From contig NZ_CP043474.1 in the NCBI RefSeq assembly GCF_008329645.1, forward strand, positions 4,216,001-4,280,000: a stretch of DNA of 64,000 nt. Reading direction: 5' to 3'. Origin of the DNA: Mycolicibacterium grossiae (GTDB lineage Bacteria; Actinomycetota; Actinomycetes; Mycobacteriales; Mycobacteriaceae). The translations under genes were made by a program, and so were the position numbers. The notes below the pieces were generated by a model. That model was not told where the DNA came from and did not search any database. It saw only the letters and a program-made list of their open reading frames with translations. Position 1 is the stretch's first letter. Each line of letters opens with the position of its first letter. This document shows positions 48,973 to 57,475 of the stretch, piece after piece.

Positions 48973-50444
48973 CGGCCGACCCAGCCCGCCGGGCGGCGGT
49001 CACGCCAGGGCATGGCGTCCTCGAGCTGCCGGGCGAGTTGGAGCAGCACCATCTCGTCGGGCGCCATCAGCTGCACACCGATCGGCAGGCCGTCGGCCAT
49101 CCAGCCCAGCGGCAGGCTGATCGCCGCCCACCCGGTGACGTTGGCGAGCGACGTCCACCCCGTGGTGGCGAACTCGACGTCGAAGAAGGCGCGGGTGGTG
49201 CCGCGGGGACGGTCGAGCAGCGCATACGGCGGCGGCCCGGTCAGCAGCGTCGGCACCAGCAGGACGTCGGCGTCGGCCATGCCGGCGGCGAACCGCCGGG
49301 TCTGCGCGTGGATCGCGCCGATCGCCGCCGCGTACTCGACACCGGTGGTGCGGAAGCCCTCGCGCACCATGACCCAGGTGCTCTCCTCGAATTCGTCCTC
49401 CCGCGGCTCGCGGCCCAGGACGGCGGTGGCCAGCGCGTGCAATTGGGCATTGCTGACGTCGTGCAGCACGGCGATCGCGTCGGCCACCGCGTCCGCGTCA
49501 ACGGTGGGTGCGCCGGGCGAGACGCGGTGACCGAGCCCGTCCAGCGTGGTCGCGACGGCGGTTACGGCGGCGACGACCTCGGGGTCGGTGGCCGTGCCGG
49601 GGAACGGGGAGTCGGTGGTGGTCAGGATGCGCTGCGGCGCCGGCGGTACGCCGATCGCCCGCAGGAACGGCGTGTGGGGGAGCGGCGCGGTGTAGGGGTC
49701 GCCGGGCGCGGATCCGGTGACGGCGTCGAGCAGGGCGGCGCTGTCGCGAACCGTCCGCGTCAGCGCGTGCTCGTTCACCAGACCCTCCAGTCCGTGGCCG
49801 GCGCCCGGCGCGAACGACGTGCGACCACGCCTCGGCTTGAGCCCGACGAGCCCGCAGCACGACGCGGGCACCCGGATGCTGCCGGTGCCGTCGCCTCCGG
49901 ACGCGGCAGGGACGACGCCGGCGGCGACCGCGGCCGCCGAGCCGCCACTCGAACCGCCGGGTGTGATGTCCGGCCCCCACGGGTTGACCGTCGGCCCGAA
50001 CAGCGACGGCTCGGTGGTGCAGTGGTTGCCCCACTCGGGGGTGTTGGTCTTGCCGAAGGGCACCAGTGCGGCGTCGAGATAGCGCTCGACGATCCACGCC
50101 GACTCCTCGGCCACGTGCGACCGCAGCGCCCGCGACCCCATCGCCTCCGGGGCACCGGCCAGCGACGCGCCGAGGTCCTTCAGCAGGAACGGCACTCCGG
50201 CCAGCGGGCCGGCGTCGCCGCTGCGGAGGGCGCCCGAGCGGTCCAGCGCCGCAGCCTGCTCGCGAGCCCGCTCGAACAGATCGGTGATGACGGCGTTCAG
50301 CGTGCGGGTGGCCTCGGTGCGCAGGATCGCCGCGTCGAGCAGTTCGATGGCGGTGACCTCGCCGGTGGCCGCGAGTGCGGCCTGCCCGACGGCGTCCAGT
50401 TCGGCCAGTTCCACGGCGGCGTCGATGTCCATCGCGCAGATCAT
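48969..50444 (-). CDS. Amidase signature enzyme
   Basis: About 491 residues from the ATG at 50444 (ATG at 50432 possible). The Ser-cisSer-Lys triad is visible: Lys in GVPFLLKDLG (about 89), GGSSGGSAAAVA for cis-Ser, and GGDGTGSIRVPASCCGLVGLKP in outline with the nucleophile Ser (about 189). Amidases of this family hydrolyse aliphatic or aromatic amides. Contains KTNTPEWGN as in GatA-like enzymes, but no GatB/C neighbours, so not the tRNA amidotransferase. Ends overlap with the kinase gene by 4 bases. Confidence 0.88.
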   Translation of the reverse strand: MICAMDIDAAVELAELDAVGQAALAATGEVTAIELLDAAILRTEATRTLNAVITDLFERAREQAAALDRSGALRSGDAGPLAGVPFLLKDLGASLAGAPEAMGSRALRSHVAEESAWIVERYLDAALVPFGKTNTPEWGNHCTTEPSLFGPTVNPWGPDITPGGSSGGSAAAVAAGVVPAASGGDGTGSIRVPASCCGLVGLKPRRGRTSFAPGAGHGLEGLVNEHALTRTVRDSAALLDAVTGSAPGDPYTAPLPHTPFLRAIGVPPAPQRILTTTDSPFPGTATDPEVVAAVTAVATTLDGLGHRVSPGAPTVDADAVADAIAVLHDVSNAQLHALATAVLGREPREDEFEESTWVMVREGFRTTGVEYAAAIGAIHAQTRRFAAGMADADVLLVPTLLTGPPPYALLDRPRGTTRAFFDVEFATTGWTSLANVTGWAAISLPLGWMADGLPIGVQLMAPDEMVLLQLARQLEDAMPWRDRRPAGWVGR

Positions 50445-50490
50445 CCGGTCCCGGCCGCCGCGCGGCAACTCGGCGGCCGGGCGGGATTGA

Positions 50491-51486
50491 CTACGTCGTC
50501 TCGGGCAGCTCGGTGTCGGCCTTCTTCTCGTCCTTGCGGGTCTTGTACAGGCTGGCCACCGTCGTGATCACCAGGGTGACGATGATGACGCCGAGGCTGA
50601 GCAGCGTGGGGATCTCCGGGACGGCGACGTGCTCACCGCCGTTGATGAACGGCAGCTCGTTCTCGTGCAGCGCGTGCAGGAACAGCTTCACGCCGATGAA
50701 GGCGAGGACGAACGCCAGCCCGTAGGACAGGTAGACCAGCCGCTTGAGCAGCCCGCCGAGCAGGAAGTACAGCTGCCGCAGACCCATCAGGGCGAACACG
50801 TTGGCGGTGAAGACGAGGTACGGCTCCTGGGTGAGGCCGTAGATCGCGGGGATCGAATCCAGGGCGAAGATGAGGTCGGTAGTGCCGAGGCTGACGATGA
50901 CGAGGAACATCGGCGTCATCAGGCGCTTGCCGTCCTCCTTCACCCACAGCCGCAGGCCCTCCCAGCGGTCGGTGAGCGTGAGGTGGTTGCGCGCGAACTT
51001 CACCACGGCGTTGTCGCCGTCATCGTCGTGCTCGGAGTCGCGGGCCAGGTTGACCGCCGTGTAGACGAGGAACAGACCGAAGATGTAGAAGACCCAGGAG
51101 AACTGGTTGATCGCCACCGCGCCGAGCGCGATGAAGATGCCGCGGAAGATCAGCGCCAGGATGATGCCGACCATCAGCGCTTCCTGCTGGTACTTCTTCG
51201 GCACGTTGAAGCTGGCCATGATGATCAGGAAGATGAACAGGTTGTCGACGCTGAGGCTGTACTCGGTGAGCCAGCCGGCGTAGAACTCCAGTCCGAAGTC
51301 GCTGCCGTGGAAGATCCACACCCACAGACCGAAGACGATGGCCGCGCCGACGTAGACCGACAGCGCGATCGAGCATTCCTTGATGGTCGGCTCGTGCGGT
51401 CGGCGGGCGATCATCACCACGTCGAACAGCAGGACGGCGATCGTCACGCTGAGCGTGATGATCCACTCGATACTGGATACGTTCAA
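50491..51486 (-). CDS. TerC-family membrane protein (putative Mn2+ exporter)
   Basis: The TTG at 51486 directly follows GGAGGA and yields 331 residues; the in-frame region further upstream is the leader RNA, not protein. About nine membrane helices with the TerC signature: LTEYSLSVDNLFIFLIIM, VIVSLGTTDLIFALDSIPA and GLRQLYFLL. TerC/Alx proteins export manganese or help metallate exported enzymes. The upstream leader looks like a yybP-ykoY manganese riboswitch, which supports this role. Confidence 0.9.
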   Translation of the reverse strand: MNVSSIEWIITLSVTIAVLLFDVVMIARRPHEPTIKECSIALSVYVGAAIVFGLWVWIFHGSDFGLEFYAGWLTEYSLSVDNLFIFLIIMASFNVPKKYQQEALMVGIILALIFRGIFIALGAVAINQFSWVFYIFGLFLVYTAVNLARDSEHDDDGDNAVVKFARNHLTLTDRWEGLRLWVKEDGKRLMTPMFLVIVSLGTTDLIFALDSIPAIYGLTQEPYLVFTANVFALMGLRQLYFLLGGLLKRLVYLSYGLAFVLAFIGVKLFLHALHENELPFINGGEHVAVPEIPTLLSLGVIIVTLVITTVASLYKTRKDEKKADTELPETT

Positions 51487-51510
51487 AGCTTCCTCCGGTC
51501 GCGACGAAAC

Positions 51511-51612
51511 GGCCGAGGTCTCTGCCACCGCGTGGTGCGGCCCGCGGCACCGGCCGTCCGACGTTGGACGACGTGATGACGACACCGCGGCGAAGGAATA
51601 CTCCCCTCGGGG
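51511..51612 (-). promoter_or_regulatory. yybP-ykoY (Mn2+) riboswitch upstream of terC
   Basis: Read on the minus strand, the leader holds the conserved 5' element CCGAGGGGAGUA (51610-51599) and the 3' element GCAGAGACCUCGG (51525-51513); CCGAGG pairs with CCUCGG to form helix P1. GC-rich helices and GUCAUCACG-type internal loops lie between. These are the hallmarks of yybP-ykoY, the Mn2+ sensing class that precedes terC-like genes. The aptamer ends about 25 bases before the TTG start, suggesting control at translation. Confidence 0.72.
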
Positions 51613-51675
51613 GATGAGTCTGTCAGACGATTCTCAGCATCGGTAATCGGGCCGTCGTCACGGTGTCGCGCGGCG

Positions 51676-51897
51676 CTAGTCGTCCTCGCTGCGCGGCGGC
51701 GCGTTGCGGTCCATCGCCGCGGTCAGACCGAGGGCGATGAAGACGTCGATGGCGGTGACGAACAACCCCGCCCAGTACATCCACTTCAGCTCGGGATCGG
51801 GCTGGCCGGCGAAGAAGCCGATGAGGAAGATCGGCCCGACGATGCCGCAGACGAACACGAACGCCTGGATCCGCACGTACCGCCAGAACGTCTGCAT
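51676..51897 (-). CDS. Small two-helix membrane protein
   Basis: The ATG at 51897 has GGGGAGACC upstream. The 73-residue product has two hydrophobic segments (FVFVCGIVGPIFLIGFFAG and MYWAGLFVTAIDVFIALGL) joined by a short polar loop and a charged tail; start MQTFWRYVRIQ. Conserved small mycobacterial membrane protein without known role. Upstream of the terC leader on the same strand, but the riboswitch lies between, so separate expression is likely. Confidence 0.68.
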   Translation of the reverse strand: MQTFWRYVRIQAFVFVCGIVGPIFLIGFFAGQPDPELKWMYWAGLFVTAIDVFIALGLTAAMDRNAPPRSEDD

Positions 51898-52027
51898 CGG
51901 TGGTCTCCCCGTCGTCGCCGCGGGCTGAGGATACGACGCCCGCGATCCGGACGTGCCGTTGTGCGCGCCGCGCCGACCAGCCGAACGGCTAGGCTGCGCG
52001 GGACGCCCGCCCGCCGACGATGCCGAG

Positions 52028-52441
52028 GTGACCGTGAAGCTGGACCTGCTGAGCCCGACCGTGGAGATCGGGTTGGTCACCACCAACCTCGACGCGATGA
52101 TCGCCTTCTACGAGGGCTTCCTCGGTCTGGAGTTCCAGGGCGAGATCGAGTTCGCCGAGGGCTCGCAGCGGCGCTACGTCTTCGGCGGCAGCATCCTCAA
52201 GCTGGTCACCTACCACACGCCGCCTGCCGCACCGGCCGTGCCCGGCGGCGGAAAGGCGCAGGCGGGGCTGCGTTACGTCACCCTCGGGATCACCGGGCTG
52301 CGCCGCGCCGCGGAACTCGTCGAGGAGGCCGGCTACCCGATCGTGGAACCGCCGACGGAGTTCGAACCGGTGCCGGGAATGGGCTGGATGTTCATCGCCG
52401 ATCCGGACGGCAATGCGATCGAGTTGTTCGGGACGCTGTGA
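52028..52441 (+). CDS. VOC/glyoxalase-family protein
   Basis: About 137 residues from a GTG at 52028 (GTG 52034 also possible). Two beta-alpha-beta-beta-beta modules as in vicinal oxygen chelate proteins: TVEIGLVTTNLDAMIAFYEGF, FGGSILKLVTYH, LRYVTLGITGLRRAAEL and MFIADPDGNAIELFG, where Glu is a usual metal ligand. Acts as lyase, isomerase or dioxygenase on unknown substrate. Stop overlaps the nitroreductase GTG (GTGA). Confidence 0.82.
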   Translation: MTVKLDLLSPTVEIGLVTTNLDAMIAFYEGFLGLEFQGEIEFAEGSQRRYVFGGSILKLVTYHTPPAAPAVPGGGKAQAGLRYVTLGITGLRRAAELVEEAGYPIVEPPTEFEPVPGMGWMFIADPDGNAIELFGTL

Positions 52442-53106
52442 CGATGGCGGCCGTCAGCAACGACCTGTGGGAGGTCATGTCGACGGCGCGCACCATCCGC
52501 CGCTTCACCGACGAGCCGGTGCCCGACGCCGCGCTGGCGCGGTGCATCGAGGCCGCGACGTGGGCGCCGTCGGGAGCCAACGCGCAGGCCTGGCGGTTCG
52601 TCGTGTTGCGTTCCCCCGAGCAGCGGGCCGTCGTCGGCCAGGCGGCCACGCAGGCACTGACGGTGATCGAGGAGGCGTACCGGATGACCCGTCCGGCACC
52701 CGACGACCACTCCCGGCGGGCCCGGGACAACCGGGCCACCTACGAATTGCACGACCGCGCAGCCGAGTTCACCTCGGTGCTGTTCGTACAGCAGCGGCTG
52801 CGGCTGGCGTCTGACGCGTTGCTCGGCGGTTCCATCTTCCCGGCGATGCAGAACTTCCTCCTGGCCGCTCGCGCTCAGGGCCTGGGCGCCTGCCTGACCA
52901 GCTGGGCCTCCTACGGCGGAGAGACGTTGCTGCGCAACGCCGTCGGAGTGCCGGAGGACTGGTTCCTGGCCGGGCACGTCGTCCTCGGGTGGCCGAAGGG
53001 TCGGCACGGGCCGGTGCGCCGCCGTCCGTGGCAGGACGCGGTGAACGCCGACCACTGGGACGCACCGGCGCCCGGCATCACCGAAGGCCCGGCGCACGGG
53101 ACCTAG
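52438..53106 (+). CDS. Nitroreductase-family FMN protein
   Basis: About 222 residues starting at the GTG of a GTGA overlap (ATG 52444 alternative). FMN-binding features: TARTIRRFTDEPVPD, AATWAPSGANAQAWRFVVL, and LGACLTSWASYGGE with FLAGHVVLGWPKG. Family enzymes reduce nitroaromatics, quinones or flavins, or take part in deiodination. Coupled to the VOC gene, suggesting a two-step conversion of an aromatic or quinone compound. Confidence 0.85.
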   Translation: MTMAAVSNDLWEVMSTARTIRRFTDEPVPDAALARCIEAATWAPSGANAQAWRFVVLRSPEQRAVVGQAATQALTVIEEAYRMTRPAPDDHSRRARDNRATYELHDRAAEFTSVLFVQQRLRLASDALLGGSIFPAMQNFLLAARAQGLGACLTSWASYGGETLLRNAVGVPEDWFLAGHVVLGWPKGRHGPVRRRPWQDAVNADHWDAPAPGITEGPAHGT

Positions 53107-53214
53107 CACGGGGCACTGACGTTTTTGGGTGTTGGTGCAGGGGTTGTGCACAGTGGTGTGTTCATCCCCAGGCGGGTTCGTGGTTGCGGCGGTGCTCGGT
53201 GGTGGCGACTACCG

Positions 53215-53230
53215 TCGAATGTGTGTTCGA
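53215..53230. promoter_or_regulatory. LexA (SOS) box overlapping the 13E12-family gene start
   Basis: TCGAAT-GTGT-GTTCGA matches the mycobacterial LexA consensus TCGAAC-N4-GTTCGA at 11 of 12 fixed positions. It overlaps the GTG start at 53223. LexA boxes at the start of 13E12-family genes are known in M. tuberculosis. Confidence 0.8.
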
Positions 53231-54914
53231 TGCGTTGGTGGCTGAGGTGGCTGCCGCCCGGGGTGTGGGGGAGCGGTTGCGGGCGCAGGCGCGGTTGGAG
53301 AACGCGGTGTGTGCGGCGCGGTTGGCGTCGATGGCCGATCTGCTCGACCGGGCGTATGCGGTGTCGGGGTCGGCGGCACGCGAGCAGTGGCGGTGTGACA
53401 ACTGGTCGTCGGTGTGCGCGCAGATCGGCGCGGCTCAGTGCCTGACTGCGGGGCGGGCGTCGGGATTGTTGACCACGGCGGTGACGTTGCGGGAGCGGTT
53501 GCCGAAGGTGGGGGCGCTGTTCGCCGAGGGCTTGCTCTCGTATCCGTTGGTGCGGGCGATCTGCACGCGCACGGCGTTGGTGACCGACGCGGCGGCGGTG
53601 CGGGCCATCGACGCGGAGTTGGCCGCCGAGTTGGCCGGGTGGGGCGCGAAGTCGGTGGAGCAGACCGAGCGCGACATCGATGCCCTGGTGTTGCGTCACG
53701 ATCCGTATGCGGTGCGGCGGACCCAGGACGCCGCCCGCGGCACGCGGGTGAGCGTGTACACCGACACCGCCAACGGGGTGGCCTACGTGGACGCGACCGT
53801 CGACGCCGCTGACGGGGCGGCGTTCGATGCGCGGGTGGATCGGCTGGCGCGCACGGTGTGCCCGCGCGATCCCCGCACGCTGGATCAGCGCCGTGGCGCG
53901 GCGCTGGGGGCGTTGGGGTTCGGGTGGGACCGGTTGCCCTGCCTGTGCGAGCACCCCGACTGCGCGGCCGCCACCCGGCCCGCTGGGGGTGGGGTGGTCA
54001 TCCACGTCATCGCCCACGCCGACGCCCTCGACGAGACACCCACGCCGGAGCCACTGCCTGCCCCCGCGTCTGCGTCTGCGTCTGCGCCTGCGCCTGCGGC
54101 CCAGTCGGTCACCGCGCCGCCGCCTCAGCCCAACACCCAGCCAGCGTCCACGCCGACGCCCCACACCGAAGCCGCACCGGTGCCCACGGGGAATCTGACC
54201 ACCCAGCGCCGCGGCCTCAGCGGCCCGATCCCGCCGATGCTGTCCCAGCCATTGAGCAGCTACACCCTCGCTCGTGTCATCGCCGAGGTGAGCGCCGATC
54301 CCGGCCAGCACACTCCCGCCTCACCAGGGGTCATCCTGGGTGGGCCGGTGCTGCCCGGACCGGTCATCGCCCGCCTGGCCCAGCACGCCACCCGCACCCC
54401 CCTGACTCACCCCGCGCAGGCCCCGCCCGAACCGCGCTACCGGCCCTCACGTGCACTGGCCGCGTTCATCCGTGCCGGCGACCTGACCTGCCGGGCCCCC
54501 GGCTGCGCCCGCCCGGCCACCGCCTGCGAGATCGACCACGTCATCGCCTGGCCCCACGGACCGACCGCGGCGGCCAACCTGGCCTCTCTGTGCACCGAGC
54601 ACCACCTACTCAAGACGTTCTGGCCGGGCTGGTCCTACCGCCTGGACCCCGACGGCACCGCCACCTGGACCGACCCCACCGGCCTGACCGCGATCACCCA
54701 CCCCGGCAGCCGCCACCTCTTCGCCGACCTCACCACACCGGCCGCACCCCTCACCACGAAAGGCACCCCACCGGCCAAGCACACCGCCGGCCTCACCATG
54801 CCCCGCCGCACCCACACCCGCACCCAAACCCGACACCAGCGCATCGCCGACGAACGCCGACGCAACACCCCCTGGGCCGAGCAGTACCTCCGCGCCCAGA
54901 TACCGCCGTTCTGA
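53223..54914 (+). CDS. 13E12 repeat family protein (DUF222 plus HNH endonuclease)
   Basis: About 563 residues from the GTG at 53223 (FDALVAEVAAARG); GTG codons at 53199 and 53202 are alternatives. The N-terminal two thirds is the DUF222 helical domain (LENAVCAARLASMADLLDRA, GLLSYPLVRAICTRTALV, DQRRGAALGAL), interrupted by a Pro/Ala/Thr-rich linker (about 275-325). The C-terminal HNH nuclease has CRAPGCARPATACEIDHV, WPHGPTAAANLASLC and EHHLLKTFW, with both zinc Cys pairs and the catalytic His intact. The family is dispersed and multicopy in mycobacteria, sometimes with mobile character, and is SOS-induced. Biological role unknown. Confidence 0.9.
   Translation: MFDALVAEVAAARGVGERLRAQARLENAVCAARLASMADLLDRAYAVSGSAAREQWRCDNWSSVCAQIGAAQCLTAGRASGLLTTAVTLRERLPKVGALFAEGLLSYPLVRAICTRTALVTDAAAVRAIDAELAAELAGWGAKSVEQTERDIDALVLRHDPYAVRRTQDAARGTRVSVYTDTANGVAYVDATVDAADGAAFDARVDRLARTVCPRDPRTLDQRRGAALGALGFGWDRLPCLCEHPDCAAATRPAGGGVVIHVIAHADALDETPTPEPLPAPASASASAPAPAAQSVTAPPPQPNTQPASTPTPHTEAAPVPTGNLTTQRRGLSGPIPPMLSQPLSSYTLARVIAEVSADPGQHTPASPGVILGGPVLPGPVIARLAQHATRTPLTHPAQAPPEPRYRPSRALAAFIRAGDLTCRAPGCARPATACEIDHVIAWPHGPTAAANLASLCTEHHLLKTFWPGWSYRLDPDGTATWTDPTGLTAITHPGSRHLFADLTTPAAPLTTKGTPPAKHTAGLTMPRRTHTRTQTRHQRIADERRRNTPWAEQYLRAQIPPF
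54066..54095. repeat. Hexanucleotide microsatellite in the HNH gene linker
   Basis: Five GCGYCT-type units (three GCGTCT, two GCGCCT) encoding Ala-Ser and Ala-Pro pairs in the linker between DUF222 and HNH. Confidence 0.85.
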
Positions 54915-54920
54915 CGCCTC

Positions 54921-55667
54921 CTACGCAGGCACCACGATGGTGATCGCGGTGCCGTCGCGCTCCACGCGCAGCCCGGCGCGTCGCGCGATGGCGGCCACCG
55001 CGGCGGCGTCGTCCGGCTCGGCCCGTGAGCCGGCGAGAATCCGGGCCAGCCTTCCCTTGTGCGCCTTGTTGAAGTGGCTGACCACGGCGCGGCTGCCGTC
55101 GGCGCGTTCGGACACCACGTCGACGTCGACGGCACCGGGCACGCGGCCCAGCGACGCATAAGCACCCGACCGGAGGTCGACGACGAGATCGCGTGTCGCG
55201 AGGTCGGCGAGGACGGGCTCGAGCACCGGCTTCCAGCGCGCGGCCAGCGTCTGACCGCCCGGCAGCTTCGACCCCGCCGACAGCCGGTAGGCGGGGATGG
55301 CATCGTCGGCGCGCACCAGCCCGAATAGCGCCGAGCCGACCGCGAGCCGCGCCCGCGCCCGGGAGGCCGCGGCTCCGCGCAGCGAGTCGACGTCCAGCGC
55401 GTCGTAGAGCACGCCGGTGTAGCGGCTGATGGCCGGCATGGTGGCCGACGTCAGGAGCGCGGCGTTGCGGTCGATTTCGGCGTCCTGTTTCGCCGAGATG
55501 CCGAGCGCGAGGCGGCTTGCAGGGCGGTCCTTGGCCAGCTCGACGAGGTCGTCGATCAGCTCCTTGCGGACGGCACCGAGGTCGGGGGCGCCGAGATCGG
55601 CCAGCCGCAGCGGCGGACCGTCCCCGCCGTCGCGCTTGGTCTCCGACGGCGGCAGCAGCACGATCAC
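54921..55667 (-). CDS. yaaA: YaaA/DUF328 peroxide-stress family protein
   Basis: The GTG at 55667 gives 248 residues beginning VLLPPSETKRDGG, the family's start motif. Further signs are SRYTGVLYDALDV, SALFGLVRADDAIPAYRLS and FNKAHKGRLAR. In E. coli YaaA lowers free iron and protects DNA from peroxide. Here it is convergent with the SOS-linked 13E12 gene and 11 bases after the phosphodiesterase gene on the same strand. Confidence 0.88.
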   Translation of the reverse strand: MIVLLPPSETKRDGGDGPPLRLADLGAPDLGAVRKELIDDLVELAKDRPASRLALGISAKQDAEIDRNAALLTSATMPAISRYTGVLYDALDVDSLRGAAASRARARLAVGSALFGLVRADDAIPAYRLSAGSKLPGGQTLAARWKPVLEPVLADLATRDLVVDLRSGAYASLGRVPGAVDVDVVSERADGSRAVVSHFNKAHKGRLARILAGSRAEPDDAAAVAAIARRAGLRVERDGTAITIVVPA

Positions 55668-55678
55668 GGGCGTCGAGG

Positions 55679-56824
55679 TTAACCGAGACCGAGGTGTGCC
55701 AGCAGTAGGGGCACGTGCTGTTCGGCGGTGGTCAGCGAGCCGTGGTGGCCGAGGAACGACGACTCCATCGGCTCGGTCGTCCGGCGTGCCAGCGCCACCT
55801 CGTCGCGCGCCGCGGCGACCACGTCGCCGATGCGCGGACGGACGTCGTCGGTGACCGTCGGACCGAACCATCCCGCCGCGACGGCCTCGTCCCGGGTGAG
55901 CACCCAGGCCCGCTCGCCGAGCGTCGTGCGCCACGCCGCCAGCACGTCGGCCGCGGCGCCCTGCTCGACGTAGACGTGGCGGGCGCGGGCCTCGCCACCA
56001 AGGGCCACCACCCCGGCCAGCAACGCGGGCGAGGCGTCCAGGTCGACGACGTCGGTGGCGGTGACCATGCCGTGGTCGGCGACCACGGCGAGCAATCCAC
56101 CGTCGGGCAGACCGTCGACGACGGATTCGACGAGCCGATCGACCTGGGCCAGCTGCAGCCGCCACGGCTCGGACCCGGGCCCATAGACGTGGCCGAGCAT
56201 GTCGAGGTCGGCGTGATAGCCGTAGCAGAAACCGCCGTCCCTGATCACCGAGCGCACCCGCGCTGCGAGGTCGCCGACGGCGTGGACGCCGACGTACCGG
56301 CCGCCGCGCAGCACCGCGCGGGTGAGGCCGGAGTCGGCAAACCGCGCCGCCGAGACGACGCTCACGGCGACACCGGCGTTCGTCGCGTGCTCGAAGGTCG
56401 TCGAAAGGGGTTGCACGCGTTCGGGTCTCACCCGGTCGCGCAGGTCGTCACCGTTCGGATGGGGTCGCCAGGTCAGGGCATTCACCACACCGGCGTCGGG
56501 CAACCGGAACGTATAGCCGACCATGCCGTGCTCGCCGGAACGTCGGCCGGTCCCCACCGCCGCGAGCCCGGCCGCGGTGGTCGACGGGAAGCCGACGCCC
56601 AGCGTGCCGCTGCGCAGCCCTGCCAGCACGGGGGCATCAGCGGCGTGCGCGTCGAGCAGTTCGGCGCCGAGCCCGTCGATGAGCAGGACGCACGCGCCGG
56701 TGACCGGACCGGGCAGCGTCAGCCGGCCACTACCCCCGGGCACGCCCATCGCGCGCAGCACCGCCGGCACGACGTCGGCGAGGTGCGGCAGATCGGGGTC
56801 GGGTGACGGCCAGCGACCGGTCAC
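55679..56824 (-). CDS. Alkaline phosphatase-superfamily nucleotide pyrophosphatase/phosphodiesterase
   Basis: A 381-residue type I phosphodiesterase. GVLLIDGLG-like strand CVLLIDGLGAELLDAH, nucleophile Thr in VGFPSTTAAGLAAVGTG, LDMLGHVYGPGSE for metal His/Asp and VVADHGMVTATDVV for the second metal. No signal peptide was seen, so cytosolic. The GTG at 56824 overlaps the methyltransferase stop (GTGA). Substrate: nucleotide or phosphonate/phosphodiester, not resolved. Confidence 0.87.
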   Translation of the reverse strand: MTGRWPSPDPDLPHLADVVPAVLRAMGVPGGSGRLTLPGPVTGACVLLIDGLGAELLDAHAADAPVLAGLRSGTLGVGFPSTTAAGLAAVGTGRRSGEHGMVGYTFRLPDAGVVNALTWRPHPNGDDLRDRVRPERVQPLSTTFEHATNAGVAVSVVSAARFADSGLTRAVLRGGRYVGVHAVGDLAARVRSVIRDGGFCYGYHADLDMLGHVYGPGSEPWRLQLAQVDRLVESVVDGLPDGGLLAVVADHGMVTATDVVDLDASPALLAGVVALGGEARARHVYVEQGAAADVLAAWRTTLGERAWVLTRDEAVAAGWFGPTVTDDVRPRIGDVVAAARDEVALARRTTEPMESSFLGHHGSLTTAEQHVPLLLAHLGLG

Positions 56825-57456
56825 CGCGACACGGCCCGCTCGGTAGCAGCAGACTTGGCATGCACCGATACCGCATGCACCGACACCGCGTAGTCGCCGC
56901 CCGCATACGCGGCACGGTCCCACGTCGACCATCGGTCGACCAGCCGCAGACCGGCGCGGGCGGCGTACTCGTCGTACGCCGCGAGCGGCAGCCGGTCGGG
57001 CCGCACACCGAACCCGGCGATCAGCAGTCCGCCCGGCGCGAGGCGGGCCGCCAGCGTCGCCAGCGCCGCGGGCTCGGTGCCCGGGTCGAGGAAGATCATC
57101 ACGTTGCCGGCCAGCACGACGAGGTCGAAGGGCGCTGCGTCGCCGAGGATCGCCGCGACGTCGAGCAGGTCGGCTTCGAACCAGGCCAGGTCGGGCGCCT
57201 TGGCACGCGCGGAGGCGAGCATCGCGGCGTCGACGTCCACACCGACCACGTCGAAGCCACGCGTCGCGAGTTCGACGGCCACCCGCCCGGTGCCGCAACC
57301 GGCGTCCAGCACGCGTCGGCCGCCGGACGATCGCAGGAGGTGTTCGACGAGGTCGGCCTCGCCGTGGACGCTCTCACCCCGCTCGCTCAGGACGCGCCAG
57401 CGCGCGTCGTAGTCGTCGCCGCGCGGGGCGTCGGTGCGCTGCCATCGGGTGCTCAC
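56821..57456 (-). CDS. Class I SAM-dependent methyltransferase
   Basis: A 211-residue methyltransferase starting at the GTG at 57456. SAM motif I is VLDAGCGTGRVAVELA, motif II VVGVDVDAAML, and FDLVVLAGNVMIFLDP marks motif IV. The C-terminus contains a duplicated VSVHA pentapeptide. Substrate unknown. Coupled to the phosphodiesterase gene by GTGA and preceded by the Rieske gene on the same strand with 19 bases between. Confidence 0.86.
   Translation of the reverse strand: MSTRWQRTDAPRGDDYDARWRVLSERGESVHGEADLVEHLLRSSGGRRVLDAGCGTGRVAVELATRGFDVVGVDVDAAMLASARAKAPDLAWFEADLLDVAAILGDAAPFDLVVLAGNVMIFLDPGTEPAALATLAARLAPGGLLIAGFGVRPDRLPLAAYDEYAARAGLRLVDRWSTWDRAAYAGGDYAVSVHAVSVHAKSAATERAVSR
56858..56887. 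repeat. 15-bp tandem duplication at methyltransferase C-terminus
   Basis: Two units of GCATGCACCGAYACC (56858-56872, 56873-56887) differing by one base; they encode the repeated VSVHA near the end of the methyltransferase. Confidence 0.85.
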
Positions 57457-57475
57457 CGACCGATCCTCGCACCGC

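Noticed and set aside
53106..54920. 13E12-family gene as part of a prophage or insertion element
   Set aside because: No integrase, transposase, terminal inverted repeats or target duplication could be seen around it; only family knowledge suggests mobility.
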